DNA of 64,000 nt. Origin: Elusimicrobiota bacterium (GTDB lineage: Bacteria > Elusimicrobiota > Elusimicrobia > UBA1565 > UBA9628). Both the position numbers and the translations under genes were made by a program. The stretch covers positions 1 through 64,000 of the forward strand of contig PLZD01000025.1 of NCBI GenBank assembly GCA_003151975.1, in the 5' to 3' direction. The notes beneath the pieces were generated by a model. The model did not search any database, was not told the DNA's origin, and saw only the letters and a list, made by a program, of their open reading frames with translations. Shown piece after piece: positions 48,782-57,513 of this stretch (position 1 is its first letter; every line of letters begins with the position of its first letter).

Positions 48782-51673
48782 ATGCGCCTTGCGGCGCTGC
48801 TGATGCTTCTCGCGGTCCCGGCCGGCGCGCAGTCCAACTTCGGCCAGAACCACGTCGTCATTCGGGATTTCGACTGGAAGGTCCGTTCCACCGAGCACTT
48901 CGACATTTATTATTACGAGCAGTCCAAGCCGCTCGTGCCGCGCGCGGCGAAGATCCTCGAAGAAGCGTTCGAGCACGTCAACAAGATGCTCGACATCGAG
49001 ACCGAGCCGGCGGCGTGGGCGAGCCCGAGCGTCAAGAAGCGCACGCAATGGGAGCGCCGGCCGTTCTTCCTCTACGCGAGCCCCAACGATTTCGAGCAGT
49101 CCAACATCGCTGATGTCGGAGACGGCACGGGCGGCATCACCGAGCCCACGAAGAACCGCTTCATGGTCTACAACAACGGCGAGGCCGAGTGGCTCGACGA
49201 GGTCATCACGCACGAGTTCACGCACATCATGCAGTACTATATCCTCATCTCAGGCTGGTGGAAGACGGGCGAGATTCTCAAGACCATCGTCTACCCTCTG
49301 TGGTTCATCGAGGGCATGCCCGATTACGTGACCGAGGCCATCGAGGGCGCCATCGAGGAATCCCTCGTGCGCGACGCCGCGACGTCCAACGGCTTGATCC
49401 CGCTGACAAGGCTCGAGCACTTCGGCCACTTGAAGCCCCATCAGATCACGCTGGGCTATCACGAGGGCGCCGTCGCCATGCAGTTTCTCGCCGAGCAGTA
49501 CGGCGCGCGCAAAGTCGGCGACATGCTGCGGCTCTTTCGGTCGCGCGTCGAGCTCGCCAGCGTCCTTCGAGACCTCATCGGCCTGGACCCGTTCGAGCTC
49601 GACGCCAAGTTCCGGGAGTACGCCGTCGAGCGCTACGCGCGGACCGTCAGAGTCAACCGCCTCAAGGAGCCCTCCAGGTTCGGCGGCGCGCTGACCGCGA
49701 CGCACGACACGATCCCGCAGTTCAACGTCTCGCCCGCGTTTAGCCCCGACGGCAAGACGATGTATTTCCTCAGCACCAATCGCGACGAGGACCCGCCCCA
49801 AGTCTGGGAGATGAACATGCGCACGGGCAAGTCGCGCCAGCTGCCGCACATCCTCTACGGGCCCATCGAGAATATCCAGATGGGAAACTTCGCGAACCTC
49901 TCGCGCGCCTTGACGATCTCGCGCGATGGGCGCTGGCTGGCCTGGGGCGGCACGAAGAACCACCGCGACTCGATCTTTCTCTACGATCTCCGAACGCAGC
50001 GCCTGGATAAACTCGTTCTGCCCGGCTTCGAGACCGCCCAGCAGCCGGCTTTTTCTTTCGATGGGAATCTCATCGCCTTCTCGGGCATGAAAGACTCCGT
50101 CACGGATATTTATGTCTACGATCGCGCCAATGGCTCGATTCGCCAGCTGACCAACGACGTCAACGACGACCAGATGCCGTGCTTCATGCCCGACGGCGGC
50201 TCAATCATCTACTCGCAGGAGGTCACGGACCCGCTGGCGGAGCATCATTACGACCGGCGCCTCGTGAGGCTGGACCTGAAGACGGGGGTGTCGGCCCAGC
50301 TTGAGGACTCCGGCGCCCAGGCACGCGATCCAATTATCTCGGCCGATGGCGACCGCCTGTTGTTCGTGATCGATGACGGGGAATTCTCCGACGTCTACGA
50401 GCTCGAGCTCGGCAGCGGCAAAGTCGAGCGCCTGACGCGCACGATCGGCGGGTCCTACACGCCGGTCTACACGCCGGACGGCCAGATCGCGTTCTCTTCG
50501 CTGCGCCGCGGCAGCGTCCACATCTACAAGGGCCCGCGCTCCGAATTCCTGTCCGAGGTCGTGCCGTCCGTCACTCGGGAACTGGCGCCAAACTTGAAAT
50601 TCATGCTTCCCGGCATGGGAAGCGTCGGCGTCTCGTCGGCGACGATCGTCATGACGCCGGAGGCGCCGTATAAATTTAAATATTCAACGGATCTCTTCAT
50701 TCCGGCCGCGAACTACTCCTCGCCTGGCGGCCTCTTTTGGTTCAACTACTGGCAAGGCTCCGATATGCTGGGCAATCATGTGAATACGGCGCAGGTCAGT
50801 TACGCGGGCCCCAATTTTGACTACTCGACTCAATACGCGTATTCCCGCTTTCGTCCCGAGCTGGTGGCCGACCTGAATGGGCATGGACTCAAGCAATTCA
50901 TCGATAACAACACGGGCGACACGATGGACGATCTATACAATCAGCAAGCCGTGGGCGTTGTTTACCCTTTCGACCGCTATCATCGCGCCGAGGCCTTTCT
51001 GCAGTCCGCGACCGAACGCATTCGCGACGAGACGAGCGGCTCCATCACGGAGAACGAGTCGCGCCTGGCGAGCCTGGCTCTCGTGCGCGACACGACGACA
51101 GGGCGCTACCTCGTGGCCGAGAAGGGCAATCGGCTCAGGATGGAGTGGGCCCAGTCAACCGAGGCTCTCGGCGGCAACCGGCGCTTCGCGCTCGAAAGCG
51201 CGGAGGCCCAGCAGCTGATGCGGCTCGGGAGCATGAACGTGATGGCCTTCCGGCTCTACGGCGCCCAGACCACCGGCCCCGATCACCCCCAGTTGATCGT
51301 CGGCGGCTTGGGAGGCGTGCGCGGCTATGCGCGCTCGGACGCCGAGAACGCCGGAAGCCGCGACCTCGTCGGCACGGCCGAATGGCGCTTCCCGATCTTC
51401 CCGGACCTCAATTATTACATGTGGTATTTCTTTCCCGACTTCTATTTCAAGGCGATCTTCGGTACACTGTTTACGGACGCCGGCCTGGCGTGGGACTCTC
51501 CGGGCGAGGTCGCGCACGACAAAATCCAGAATGTCCGCAACTCCATCGGCGTCGGAATTCGCATCTATACTTTCATCCTGCAGGAGTATCCGATTCTCGT
51601 CTCGATGGATTGGGCTCAGCGCACCACCCAAAACGGGGGGATCTTTTATGTCTACCTGGGGCAATCATTCTGA
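48782..51673 (+). CDS. Surface protein: peptidase MA-like, beta-propeller and outer-membrane barrel
   Basis: 963 aa from ATG 48782. Signal peptide MRLAALLMLLAVPAGAQS; a gluzincin-type domain with HEFTHIMQ at about 143-150 and a downstream WFIEGMPDY (third ligand Glu); a TolB-like propeller at about 300-570 with repeated FSPDGK/SRDGRW/SFDGN/SADGD blades; and a C-terminal BamA/Omp85-like barrel with VGGLGGVRGY and a final aromatic residue (LGQSF). It probably sits in the outer membrane with the protease part exposed to the periplasm or surface. Confidence 0.85.
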   Translation: MRLAALLMLLAVPAGAQSNFGQNHVVIRDFDWKVRSTEHFDIYYYEQSKPLVPRAAKILEEAFEHVNKMLDIETEPAAWASPSVKKRTQWERRPFFLYASPNDFEQSNIADVGDGTGGITEPTKNRFMVYNNGEAEWLDEVITHEFTHIMQYYILISGWWKTGEILKTIVYPLWFIEGMPDYVTEAIEGAIEESLVRDAATSNGLIPLTRLEHFGHLKPHQITLGYHEGAVAMQFLAEQYGARKVGDMLRLFRSRVELASVLRDLIGLDPFELDAKFREYAVERYARTVRVNRLKEPSRFGGALTATHDTIPQFNVSPAFSPDGKTMYFLSTNRDEDPPQVWEMNMRTGKSRQLPHILYGPIENIQMGNFANLSRALTISRDGRWLAWGGTKNHRDSIFLYDLRTQRLDKLVLPGFETAQQPAFSFDGNLIAFSGMKDSVTDIYVYDRANGSIRQLTNDVNDDQMPCFMPDGGSIIYSQEVTDPLAEHHYDRRLVRLDLKTGVSAQLEDSGAQARDPIISADGDRLLFVIDDGEFSDVYELELGSGKVERLTRTIGGSYTPVYTPDGQIAFSSLRRGSVHIYKGPRSEFLSEVVPSVTRELAPNLKFMLPGMGSVGVSSATIVMTPEAPYKFKYSTDLFIPAANYSSPGGLFWFNYWQGSDMLGNHVNTAQVSYAGPNFDYSTQYAYSRFRPELVADLNGHGLKQFIDNNTGDTMDDLYNQQAVGVVYPFDRYHRAEAFLQSATERIRDETSGSITENESRLASLALVRDTTTGRYLVAEKGNRLRMEWAQSTEALGGNRRFALESAEAQQLMRLGSMNVMAFRLYGAQTTGPDHPQLIVGGLGGVRGYARSDAENAGSRDLVGTAEWRFPIFPDLNYYMWYFFPDFYFKAIFGTLFTDAGLAWDSPGEVAHDKIQNVRNSIGVGIRIYTFILQEYPILVSMDWAQRTTQNGGIFYVYLGQSF

Positions 51674-51679
51674 TCGGTC

Positions 51680-52909
51680 ATGACAAATAAGAAAAATCTT
51701 CGGATCGAGGGCCTGAGCGCCGAGTCTTTGGTCGCGCGCTTCGGCTCGCCGTTGTACGTCTACTCGAAGGCGTCTTTGCTCGGGCGCCTCACCGCCCTCA
51801 AGCGCGCCTTCAGCAAACGCGAGCCGCTGATCTGCTACGCGATGAAGGCCAACCCGAACCGCGAGGTCTGCCGGATCATGGCACGGGCCGGAGCCGGCGC
51901 CGACATCGTCAGCGGCGGCGAGCTCTTGCGCGCGTTGGCGGCGGGCATGAGACCTGAGCGCGTCGTCTTCTCGGGCGTCGGCAAGACGGCAGACGAGCTG
52001 GAGCTCGCTTTGAAGCGCCGCGTCCTGACGCTCAACGTAGAGTCATCCGAGGAGTTGGACGCGCTCGAGCGCATCGCGCGGCGGCTCAAGCGCAAGGCGC
52101 CGGTCTCAATCCGCCTCAACCCCGACATCGACCCCAAGACGCACCCGCACATCACGACGGGGCGCTCGGAGAATAAATTCGGCGTGGAGCGCCCCGAGGC
52201 CATGAGGCTCTTCAGAAAGGCCTCCACAAGCCCCTGGCTGCGCGTTCAGGGCATCCAGTGCCACATAGGCTCCCAGATCACCGATACGCGGCCCTACGGC
52301 CTTGCCGCGCGAGCCGTGACCGGGGTCATCAAAGAGCTCGCCGGAGAGGGCATCGCGCTCGAGATGGCCGACTTCGGCGGCGGCCTTGGAGTCACCTATC
52401 AAAACGAGCGCGAGCATCCGGTCGGCGCCCTGGCCAAGATCCTGACCGCGGCGCTGGCGCCGTGGCCGGCCATGCGCCTGCTGCTGGAGCCCGGGCGCTA
52501 TCTCGTGGCCGACGCGGGCATCCTGCTGACGCGCGTTCTGTACCGTAAGAGCACCTCGCGCCGCCGCTTCTTGATCGTGGACGCCGCGATGAACGACCTG
52601 GGACGACCGGCGCTTTACGGCGCCTGGCACCCGATCGCGCCTGCCCGGCCTCGGACGGGCCCGCGCCAGGCCGTGGACATCGTCGGGCCGATCTGCGAGT
52701 CGGGGGACTTCATGGGACGCGACAGGCTGCTGCCGCCTTGCGAACCAGGGGACGTCCTGGCCATCTTCAAAGCGGGCGCCTACGGCTTCGCTATGAGCTC
52801 TCAATATAATTCCCGGCCGCGCGCGGCGGAAGTCCTCGTTGAGGGCTCGCGCGCGAAGCTCATCCGCCGCCGCGAGACCCTCAAAGACATCGTCCGCAAT
52901 GAGCTCTGA
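51680..52909 (+). CDS. lysA: Diaminopimelate decarboxylase
   Basis: 409 aa. Fold-III PLP enzyme: PLYVYSKASL, ICYAMKANPN with the PLP lysine near 56, ADIVSGGELLRAL, GIQCHIGSQITD, FGGGLGVTY, EPGRYLVADAG and the C-terminal CESGDFMGRDR motif. Makes lysine from meso-DAP. Confidence 0.95.
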   Translation: MTNKKNLRIEGLSAESLVARFGSPLYVYSKASLLGRLTALKRAFSKREPLICYAMKANPNREVCRIMARAGAGADIVSGGELLRALAAGMRPERVVFSGVGKTADELELALKRRVLTLNVESSEELDALERIARRLKRKAPVSIRLNPDIDPKTHPHITTGRSENKFGVERPEAMRLFRKASTSPWLRVQGIQCHIGSQITDTRPYGLAARAVTGVIKELAGEGIALEMADFGGGLGVTYQNEREHPVGALAKILTAALAPWPAMRLLLEPGRYLVADAGILLTRVLYRKSTSRRRFLIVDAAMNDLGRPALYGAWHPIAPARPRTGPRQAVDIVGPICESGDFMGRDRLLPPCEPGDVLAIFKAGAYGFAMSSQYNSRPRAAEVLVEGSRAKLIRRRETLKDIVRNEL

Positions 52910-53726
52910 TCCCAAGCCCGTCGACGCGGAGCAATACACCGAGGACTACTTCCTCGAGCGGGTGGGGGGCGCCGAATTCTTTCGGCTCTACGGGCCGGAC
53001 GTCATGAAGCCCGCCTTGGCGTACGCGTTCAAGGAAGCAGGGTTGCGAAAAGGCATGACCGCGCTCGACGTCGGCTGCGGTCGCGGCGAGCTCTTGTTTC
53101 ACCTCAAGAAGGAAGGCGTGGAGGCCATCGGCGCCGACGTGGCTCCCGCTGCCCTGAGCATCGCCGCCAGGACCGCGAAAGCGCCCGTCGTTCGCTGCGA
53201 CGCCAAGAAGCTGCCGTTTGCGGACGGCAGCTTCGACAGAATTTTCTTTCTGGGAGTCCTCGACCATCTTCACGATTGGGAGCTGGAGAAGACCTTCTCG
53301 GAGTTCGCGCGCGTGCTCAAGCCGGAAGGCGTCGTCCTCGCCGACACCTGCACGAACACCGACTATTACAAGAACTTGACCTTCGAAGCGCGCAGGAGCT
53401 GGGCGCGCCGGCTGGGGCTCAAAGAGCCAATGGCGCCGCGCTCGGAAGAGGATGAAAACCTTCACGTCAACGAACACAATGGAAGACGGCTGAGAGAATT
53501 TTTCGAGAAGATCGGCTGGAGGGGGGAGATAACGCCTAAGCCGAATGAAAAGTATCTCCTGCGCGAGCTCTATGGGGACCACCTGCCGGATAGATTCCCT
53601 ATGAAGCGGCCCTCGGCGTGGAAGAGTCTCTACCACGGCTGCGTGTTCCGGGGGCCATGGAAAAAGCACTTGGCGCGCGCCTGGTTCTGCAGGCTGAGCC
53701 CCAAGGGGGGAAATTCAGTATCATAA
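52899..53726 (+). CDS. Class I SAM-dependent methyltransferase
   Basis: 275 aa from ATG 52899, overlapping lysA by 11 bases. Motif I ALDVGCGRGELLFHL, motif II-like CDAKKLPFADGSFDRIFFLG and post-motif LKPEGVVLADT, of the Methyltransf_11 type. C-terminal part basic. Substrate unknown. Confidence 0.9.
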   Translation: MSSDPKPVDAEQYTEDYFLERVGGAEFFRLYGPDVMKPALAYAFKEAGLRKGMTALDVGCGRGELLFHLKKEGVEAIGADVAPAALSIAARTAKAPVVRCDAKKLPFADGSFDRIFFLGVLDHLHDWELEKTFSEFARVLKPEGVVLADTCTNTDYYKNLTFEARRSWARRLGLKEPMAPRSEEDENLHVNEHNGRRLREFFEKIGWRGEITPKPNEKYLLRELYGDHLPDRFPMKRPSAWKSLYHGCVFRGPWKKHLARAWFCRLSPKGGNSVS

Positions 53727-53730
53727 TCCT

Positions 53731-54024
53731 ATGGGGAAGAAGCAGAAGCAGCTGAAGACTTCGGCGCAGGCCCCGGATTCTCCTCTAGAACCTCTCTCCC
53801 GGCGCGGAAAAAGGGTCGTGGCGAGGGGATTGGGAACTCTCGTTCTCGGTTTTATCGCGCTTTCCTTCACGGATCCCATGGGAAGGAACGCGGCGTCGCT
53901 TGTAGCGCCTTTTCTGATTGTGGGGGGGTATGTTCTGATCGGCGCCGGGATTTTTCTTCCTGACGCGCCGCCGGCCACTGGACCATCTCAGAATCCTTCC
54001 GCGCCCCCCTCTCGTATTCTGTAG
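53731..54024 (+). CDS. Small membrane protein, hypothetical
   Basis: 97 aa. Basic N-terminus, two membrane helices (GLGTLVLGFIALSF and LVAPFLIVGGYVLIGAGIFL), Pro-rich tail. Four bases after the methyltransferase stop, so likely the last gene of that operon. No family recognised. Confidence 0.65.
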   Translation: MGKKQKQLKTSAQAPDSPLEPLSRRGKRVVARGLGTLVLGFIALSFTDPMGRNAASLVAPFLIVGGYVLIGAGIFLPDAPPATGPSQNPSAPPSRIL

Positions 54025-54025
54025 A

Positions 54026-54054
54026 CCATCAAAGGAGGAGACCTCCTTTGATGG
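54026..54054 (+). terminator. Perfect 13-bp hairpin after the operon
   Basis: CCATCAAAGGAGG and its exact complement around loop AGA, starting two bases after the stop codon of the 97-aa gene. No U-tract, but position and strength suggest the end of the long plus-strand run. Confidence 0.55.
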
Positions 54055-54387
54055 AGCCGCACTTAAAGGTCTTTTTCTGTCCCACCCCACCCCAAGGTCT
54101 TTCGCCCCCGGCTCTCGTGGTCTTTTTCGGGCCGTAGTCTTTTTCGCCTTTTGGTTTCCTTGGTCAATTTTGCTCCGGCGGTTTTTGCCTCGTTTTCGTC
54201 CGATTTCCTGCCTCCTTCCTTTCATAGGGTTTTTCGCCGGGCCCCCCAACCAGGCTTTTTCGCCACGCGAGCCGCTTGAGCTGCTCGGTCCTTCTTGGTG
54301 TTTTTAAGCCCCGGGATCCCTTCATGGTCTTTCCGGGAACTTGCCAAATTCCCTGGCATCCAACCCTGGTCCAGGGCTGGGTTTTCA

Positions 54388-54575
54388 TGGTCTTTTTGAG
54401 CAGCCCCGATTCTCGGCAACTTCCCGAGATTTTGCCAAGTTTTTCGGCGCTCAGACCCAGGGTCCGGAGCGAGGTCTTTGGTGGTCTTTTCGAGCTGCCC
54501 CGGTTCCAGGCAACTTCCCGAGATCTTGTCCAATTTTTCGGCGCTCAGACCCAGGGTCCGGAGCCCGGTCTTTTG
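54388..54575. repeat. 94-bp imperfect tandem repeat (two clear units, degenerate flanking ones)
   Basis: Unit 1 at 54388-54481 and unit 2 at 54482-54575 agree at roughly 85% by eye, with a 31-base identical core (TTTTTCGGCGCTCAGACCCA and onward). A third unit begins in phase at 54576 (TGGTCTTTTTTGGG) and a worn one near 54296, both degenerate. 94 is not a multiple of 3. Confidence 0.8.
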
Positions 54576-54960
54576 TGGTCTTTTTTGGGTGTCCGGCAGC
54601 CTGGGCGGGCTGCCAATATTTTTGCAAAATTTCGGGATCCTTGCCGGCTCGGTTTTCCAATCGGCCGGCGATTCCGAAAAATCTGCCAACTTTTGGGAGA
54701 ATTCGAGACTGCTAACTTTGAATATCTAACAAACGATGCCGATTTGGCGCGGATTGTATTGTGCGAGCTTGCATCTTTCGTGCGTTGTCATAAGAATTAT
54801 AGGCTCACGATGGTGATTCGAATGATTATAATATGCAACATAATAGTTATTATCAGTAGTAATAAAATGGCGAGAAAGGCCGTAAAATCGGCTTTCCCTT
54901 AATTGCCCGGCCACCTGAACTCGGCCGGTTTCCGGTGTCGGCTGGGCCGCCCGCGCCGTC

Positions 54961-55488
54961 TTAGATTCGTCCGGTAATGGCGCCGGTCAGTTGATTGGCC
55001 AGGATGTATGCTTTGAGCCGGCCCGAACTCGTGAGCTCGTAGCGCCGCGCCCGGCGCGAGCCGGACGACAGGATCTCGCCCTGGGCCACGGCATCCTGCA
55101 GGGCCCGGTCCATTCTTAATACTGGGTATCCGGAGCGGCGCAGCCACTTGGCCAGCTGGGTTGCCGTGGGCTTGGGTTGGCTCAGCAGCTTGTGCGACGC
55201 GGCCAGAAGCACGAGGCAGGCGTCCTTATCACCCTTCTCTCCGGAGAGCTTGGCTCTGAGCTGGATGTTGGGGCCCTTGAGCTCCATGATGGCTTCCCAG
55301 GCGATGTGCGGCGCACCTAGGCCTTGAGGGCCGGCCTCGGGGTAGGCCGCGGCCGTCTCGATCGTTCCTTGGACGCTCTTGAGGAAGTCCTGGCGCTCGC
55401 GGTGCACGAATTCCGGGCTGCCCTCGGCCTCAAACTCGGCGCCGCCGGGCAGCTTGAGGCGGATGCGGTGCGGCTGCTCTGCGGGCAT
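54961..55488 (-). CDS. Hypothetical winged-helix-like protein
   Basis: 175 aa from ATG 55486-55488; the longer frame to 55605 crosses the promoter. The N-terminus HRIRLKLPGGAEFEAEGSPE is a short beta sheet like that in several uncharacterised archaeal and bacterial proteins. The C-terminal 80 residues look like a winged helix: PTATQLAKWLRRSGYPVLRM then AVAQGEILSSGSRRARRYELTSSGRLKAYIL. It stands alone between AT-rich stretches. Function unknown. Confidence 0.7.
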   Translation of the reverse strand: MPAEQPHRIRLKLPGGAEFEAEGSPEFVHRERQDFLKSVQGTIETAAAYPEAGPQGLGAPHIAWEAIMELKGPNIQLRAKLSGEKGDKDACLVLLAASHKLLSQPKPTATQLAKWLRRSGYPVLRMDRALQDAVAQGEILSSGSRRARRYELTSSGRLKAYILANQLTGAITGRI

Positions 55489-55494
55489 ATCTTT

Positions 55495-55523
55495 ATTATG
55501 CCATATGAGAGCGCAAAGGTCAA
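55495..55523 (-). promoter_or_regulatory. Promoter of the winged-helix gene, apparently leaderless
   Basis: On the minus strand TTGACC (55518-55523), 17-base spacer, CATAAT (55495-55500), then six bases to the ATG at 55488. Transcription should start at or beside the start codon. Upstream is an AT-rich palindrome (TATAAATTATTTATA, about 55605-55619). Confidence 0.55.
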
Positions 55524-55605
55524 AGCGATGTTGATATCCGGTGTATAAGCCATATACGCATCTCGGCGACTCCGTATATGCCAAATTATCTGTCTTTAAA
55601 ATCAT

Positions 55606-55955
55606 ATAAATAATTTATATGTCACGATAAAGACATAGAGGTGTGGATAGCCCTGTGGATGGAATCCCCCGCCGAGAACTCCTCCCAGCGTTCCCGTCGA
55701 AATTGCGTCGCATAGGCGGCCCGAGCAGAGGTTGATTGGAGCGTGAGGCGAGCGGCTTGAACGAGAACCAGCCTGGCACCGAGGCTGGAGACGATCAGTA
55801 GCCCTCGATCGGCGCCAAGAAGGGTGCCAAAGGAAGGCCTGGAACCTTGGGGTCTGGAGGGCTCAAAAATGCCCCCGGAGACGCGTCGCCGGCCTGTGTG
55901 GGGATAGCCTCGACCGAGGTCTAAAACGCGTGCCGGGGAGGCCTGCGAGGAGGAG
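55606..55955. other. Intergenic region, nothing clear
   Basis: 350 bases between the winged-helix gene and the porin-like gene end. GC-rich apart from its left end; no gene, RNA or obvious terminator seen. Confidence 0.5.
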
Positions 55956-57341
55956 TTAGAAGCGGCCGGAGGCTTCGAGCGAGAACTTCTTGGCGGCGCC
56001 GCGAGCGGGGTTGGTGGCCGTCCCGGTCGAAAAGACCGCAGCCGAGGCGGCCAGCAAGAAGTGATCTAGGATTGGGTAGCGCAACTTAACGTCCCACTCC
56101 GTGCCCAAGGTTCTCGGGCCGGACTGCACGCGATCGGCCTGGAACAGGAAGTAGTCGATATCCAGAACGACGCCATGAAAGGCGGGCGGAGTGAACCCCG
56201 CGCCCACCGTCACGATTCCGCTGGCGCCCTGGGTCAGGCCGCTGGCGGTCGTGGTCGAATAGTTCCCGCCGAACGCTTGGTAGGGAGTGGCCGCGAAGAA
56301 CTCGCCAAAGCCGGTCCGCTCCAGGCCGTCAAAACGGTGGCCATGGGACGGAAAAAAAGCCTCGTCGGTGGTCGGCGTATTGGGCTTGTCGCCGCTGCCT
56401 CGCGCCATCGTGATGCGGGCGATGCCCTCGCCGACGCTCGGTATGCGCTGCTTCCATTTAGCCCTCACGACTTCCGCGTTTCCGTTGTAGGTAATGTGAT
56501 TGGCCAGAGGTCGAATTCCCGTCGGCGTCGCGACGCCCTTCTCCATGGCCGCCTCGCCGTCAAACACGATCGGGCCGTAGCTGATCTGGTAGTGGGCGCT
56601 GCTGAAGGAGCGCATGGCCTTGGAGATCGTACAGCTTTGCGGCCCGCCCGCGACGTCGGGGTTCGAGTTGAATTGGTTGCAGCCGTAGACCGGCTGCACG
56701 GCGCGGTCGCGCTCGAAAAGCTGGCTGAACTGCCAGGTGCCTTCCGTCGGCAGATCGAGGGCGAGGCCGAAGAGATCGAGACTGTTGGGCGGCGCGTTGT
56801 TGGAGCTCCGGTCGTTGAATATGAAGGTCTCGGCCTTCATCCCCCAGAACGGGAGATCCCCCTCGATGACCACGCCGGTGAGGCCCGCGCCGTCGTCATC
56901 GAGCAGAAGACCGCTGCCCAGCTTGAAAGTCTGCCGCCCGAAGGTGGCCGTCGTGGGTATGCCGAAAAGATTGTGCACCTTCACGTATGCGTTCTCGAGG
57001 AAGGGCGTCATGTTGACGCTGGGGTAGAAGTTCGCGGCTCCGCCCAGCGGAGATGCCAGCGTGACCGTGGAACCGGCGGTGCCCAGGGCCCTCATGAGGA
57101 TCCCTAAGTCCATCGTCGTCTCCTCCCCCTTCACTGTCTCGAGGCTGATCTTGCGCACGCCGATGCCCAGCCGCGCGTCATTGGAGATGAATGCGTGATT
57201 GTCCCGGTCGTTGAGGTTGAGGTCGAGGTTGCTGTAGGAAACGGCCCGCATCCGGTAATCGGAAGTCACGTCGAGATTGGCGGCCTGGACGAGGCCGCCG
57301 CAGCCGACGAGAAGTCCAAGGGCCAAGGTTCTCTTTAGCAT
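55956..57341 (-). CDS. Outer-membrane beta-barrel protein (porin-like)
   Basis: 461 aa. Signal peptide MLKRTLALGLLVGCGGLVQA then an alternating-hydrophobicity barrel, with TFGRQTFKLGSGLLLDDDGA and a C-terminal aromatic ending (KFSLEASGRF). Similar in style to alginate-type porins. Ribosome site AGGA 10 bases upstream. Likely a diffusion channel. The adjacent barrel gene upstream has its own terminator, so they are separate units. Confidence 0.8.
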   Translation of the reverse strand: MLKRTLALGLLVGCGGLVQAANLDVTSDYRMRAVSYSNLDLNLNDRDNHAFISNDARLGIGVRKISLETVKGEETTMDLGILMRALGTAGSTVTLASPLGGAANFYPSVNMTPFLENAYVKVHNLFGIPTTATFGRQTFKLGSGLLLDDDGAGLTGVVIEGDLPFWGMKAETFIFNDRSSNNAPPNSLDLFGLALDLPTEGTWQFSQLFERDRAVQPVYGCNQFNSNPDVAGGPQSCTISKAMRSFSSAHYQISYGPIVFDGEAAMEKGVATPTGIRPLANHITYNGNAEVVRAKWKQRIPSVGEGIARITMARGSGDKPNTPTTDEAFFPSHGHRFDGLERTGFGEFFAATPYQAFGGNYSTTTASGLTQGASGIVTVGAGFTPPAFHGVVLDIDYFLFQADRVQSGPRTLGTEWDVKLRYPILDHFLLAASAAVFSTGTATNPARGAAKKFSLEASGRF

Positions 57342-57450
57342 TCGATGTGAAATCCTACAAAAATAGCCCCGGCCCGTAAATGGAGCTGGGGCGTCGGACG
57401 CAGACCTCGAGCTTAACAGCCGAGTCTCGGGTTGTCAAGGCGCGGGCCAT

Positions 57451-57489
57451 AAAAAGAGAAACCCCCCCGGCCATTGGCCGGAGGGGTTT
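57451..57489 (-). terminator. Terminator of the major outer-membrane protein gene
   Basis: On the minus strand AAACCCCTCCGGCC pairs with GGCCGGGGGGGTTT around loop AAT, followed by CTCTTTTT. It lies 25 bases after the stop of the gene at 57514. Confidence 0.88.
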
Positions 57490-57513
57490 CTTGCGAGTGA
57501 TGCTTTGCTTGGG

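Larger units (their letters stand above)
54025..54960. other. Long non-coding region with repeats and AT-rich island
   Basis: About 930 bases without a credible gene. The first 600 are pyrimidine-rich on the plus strand with about ten GGTCTTT-type motifs (for example 54068, 54096, 54118, 54327, 54389, 54472, 54483, 54567, 54577) and a 94-bp tandem repeat. Then follows an AT-rich stretch (54700-54880) ending in a hairpin, GAAAG-CCG arms at about 54873-54896. Open frames across the repeats change frame each 94 bases and are not coding. Confidence 0.7.

Noticed and set aside
54388-54669. CRISPR array
   Set aside because: Adjacent 94-bp units have no unique spacers between short identical repeats, and no cas genes are near.
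54222-54689. 155-codon minus-strand frame with repeated KDxx peptides
   Set aside because: It crosses 94-bp repeats, which shift the frame each unit, so the two units encode unrelated peptides; not a selected protein.
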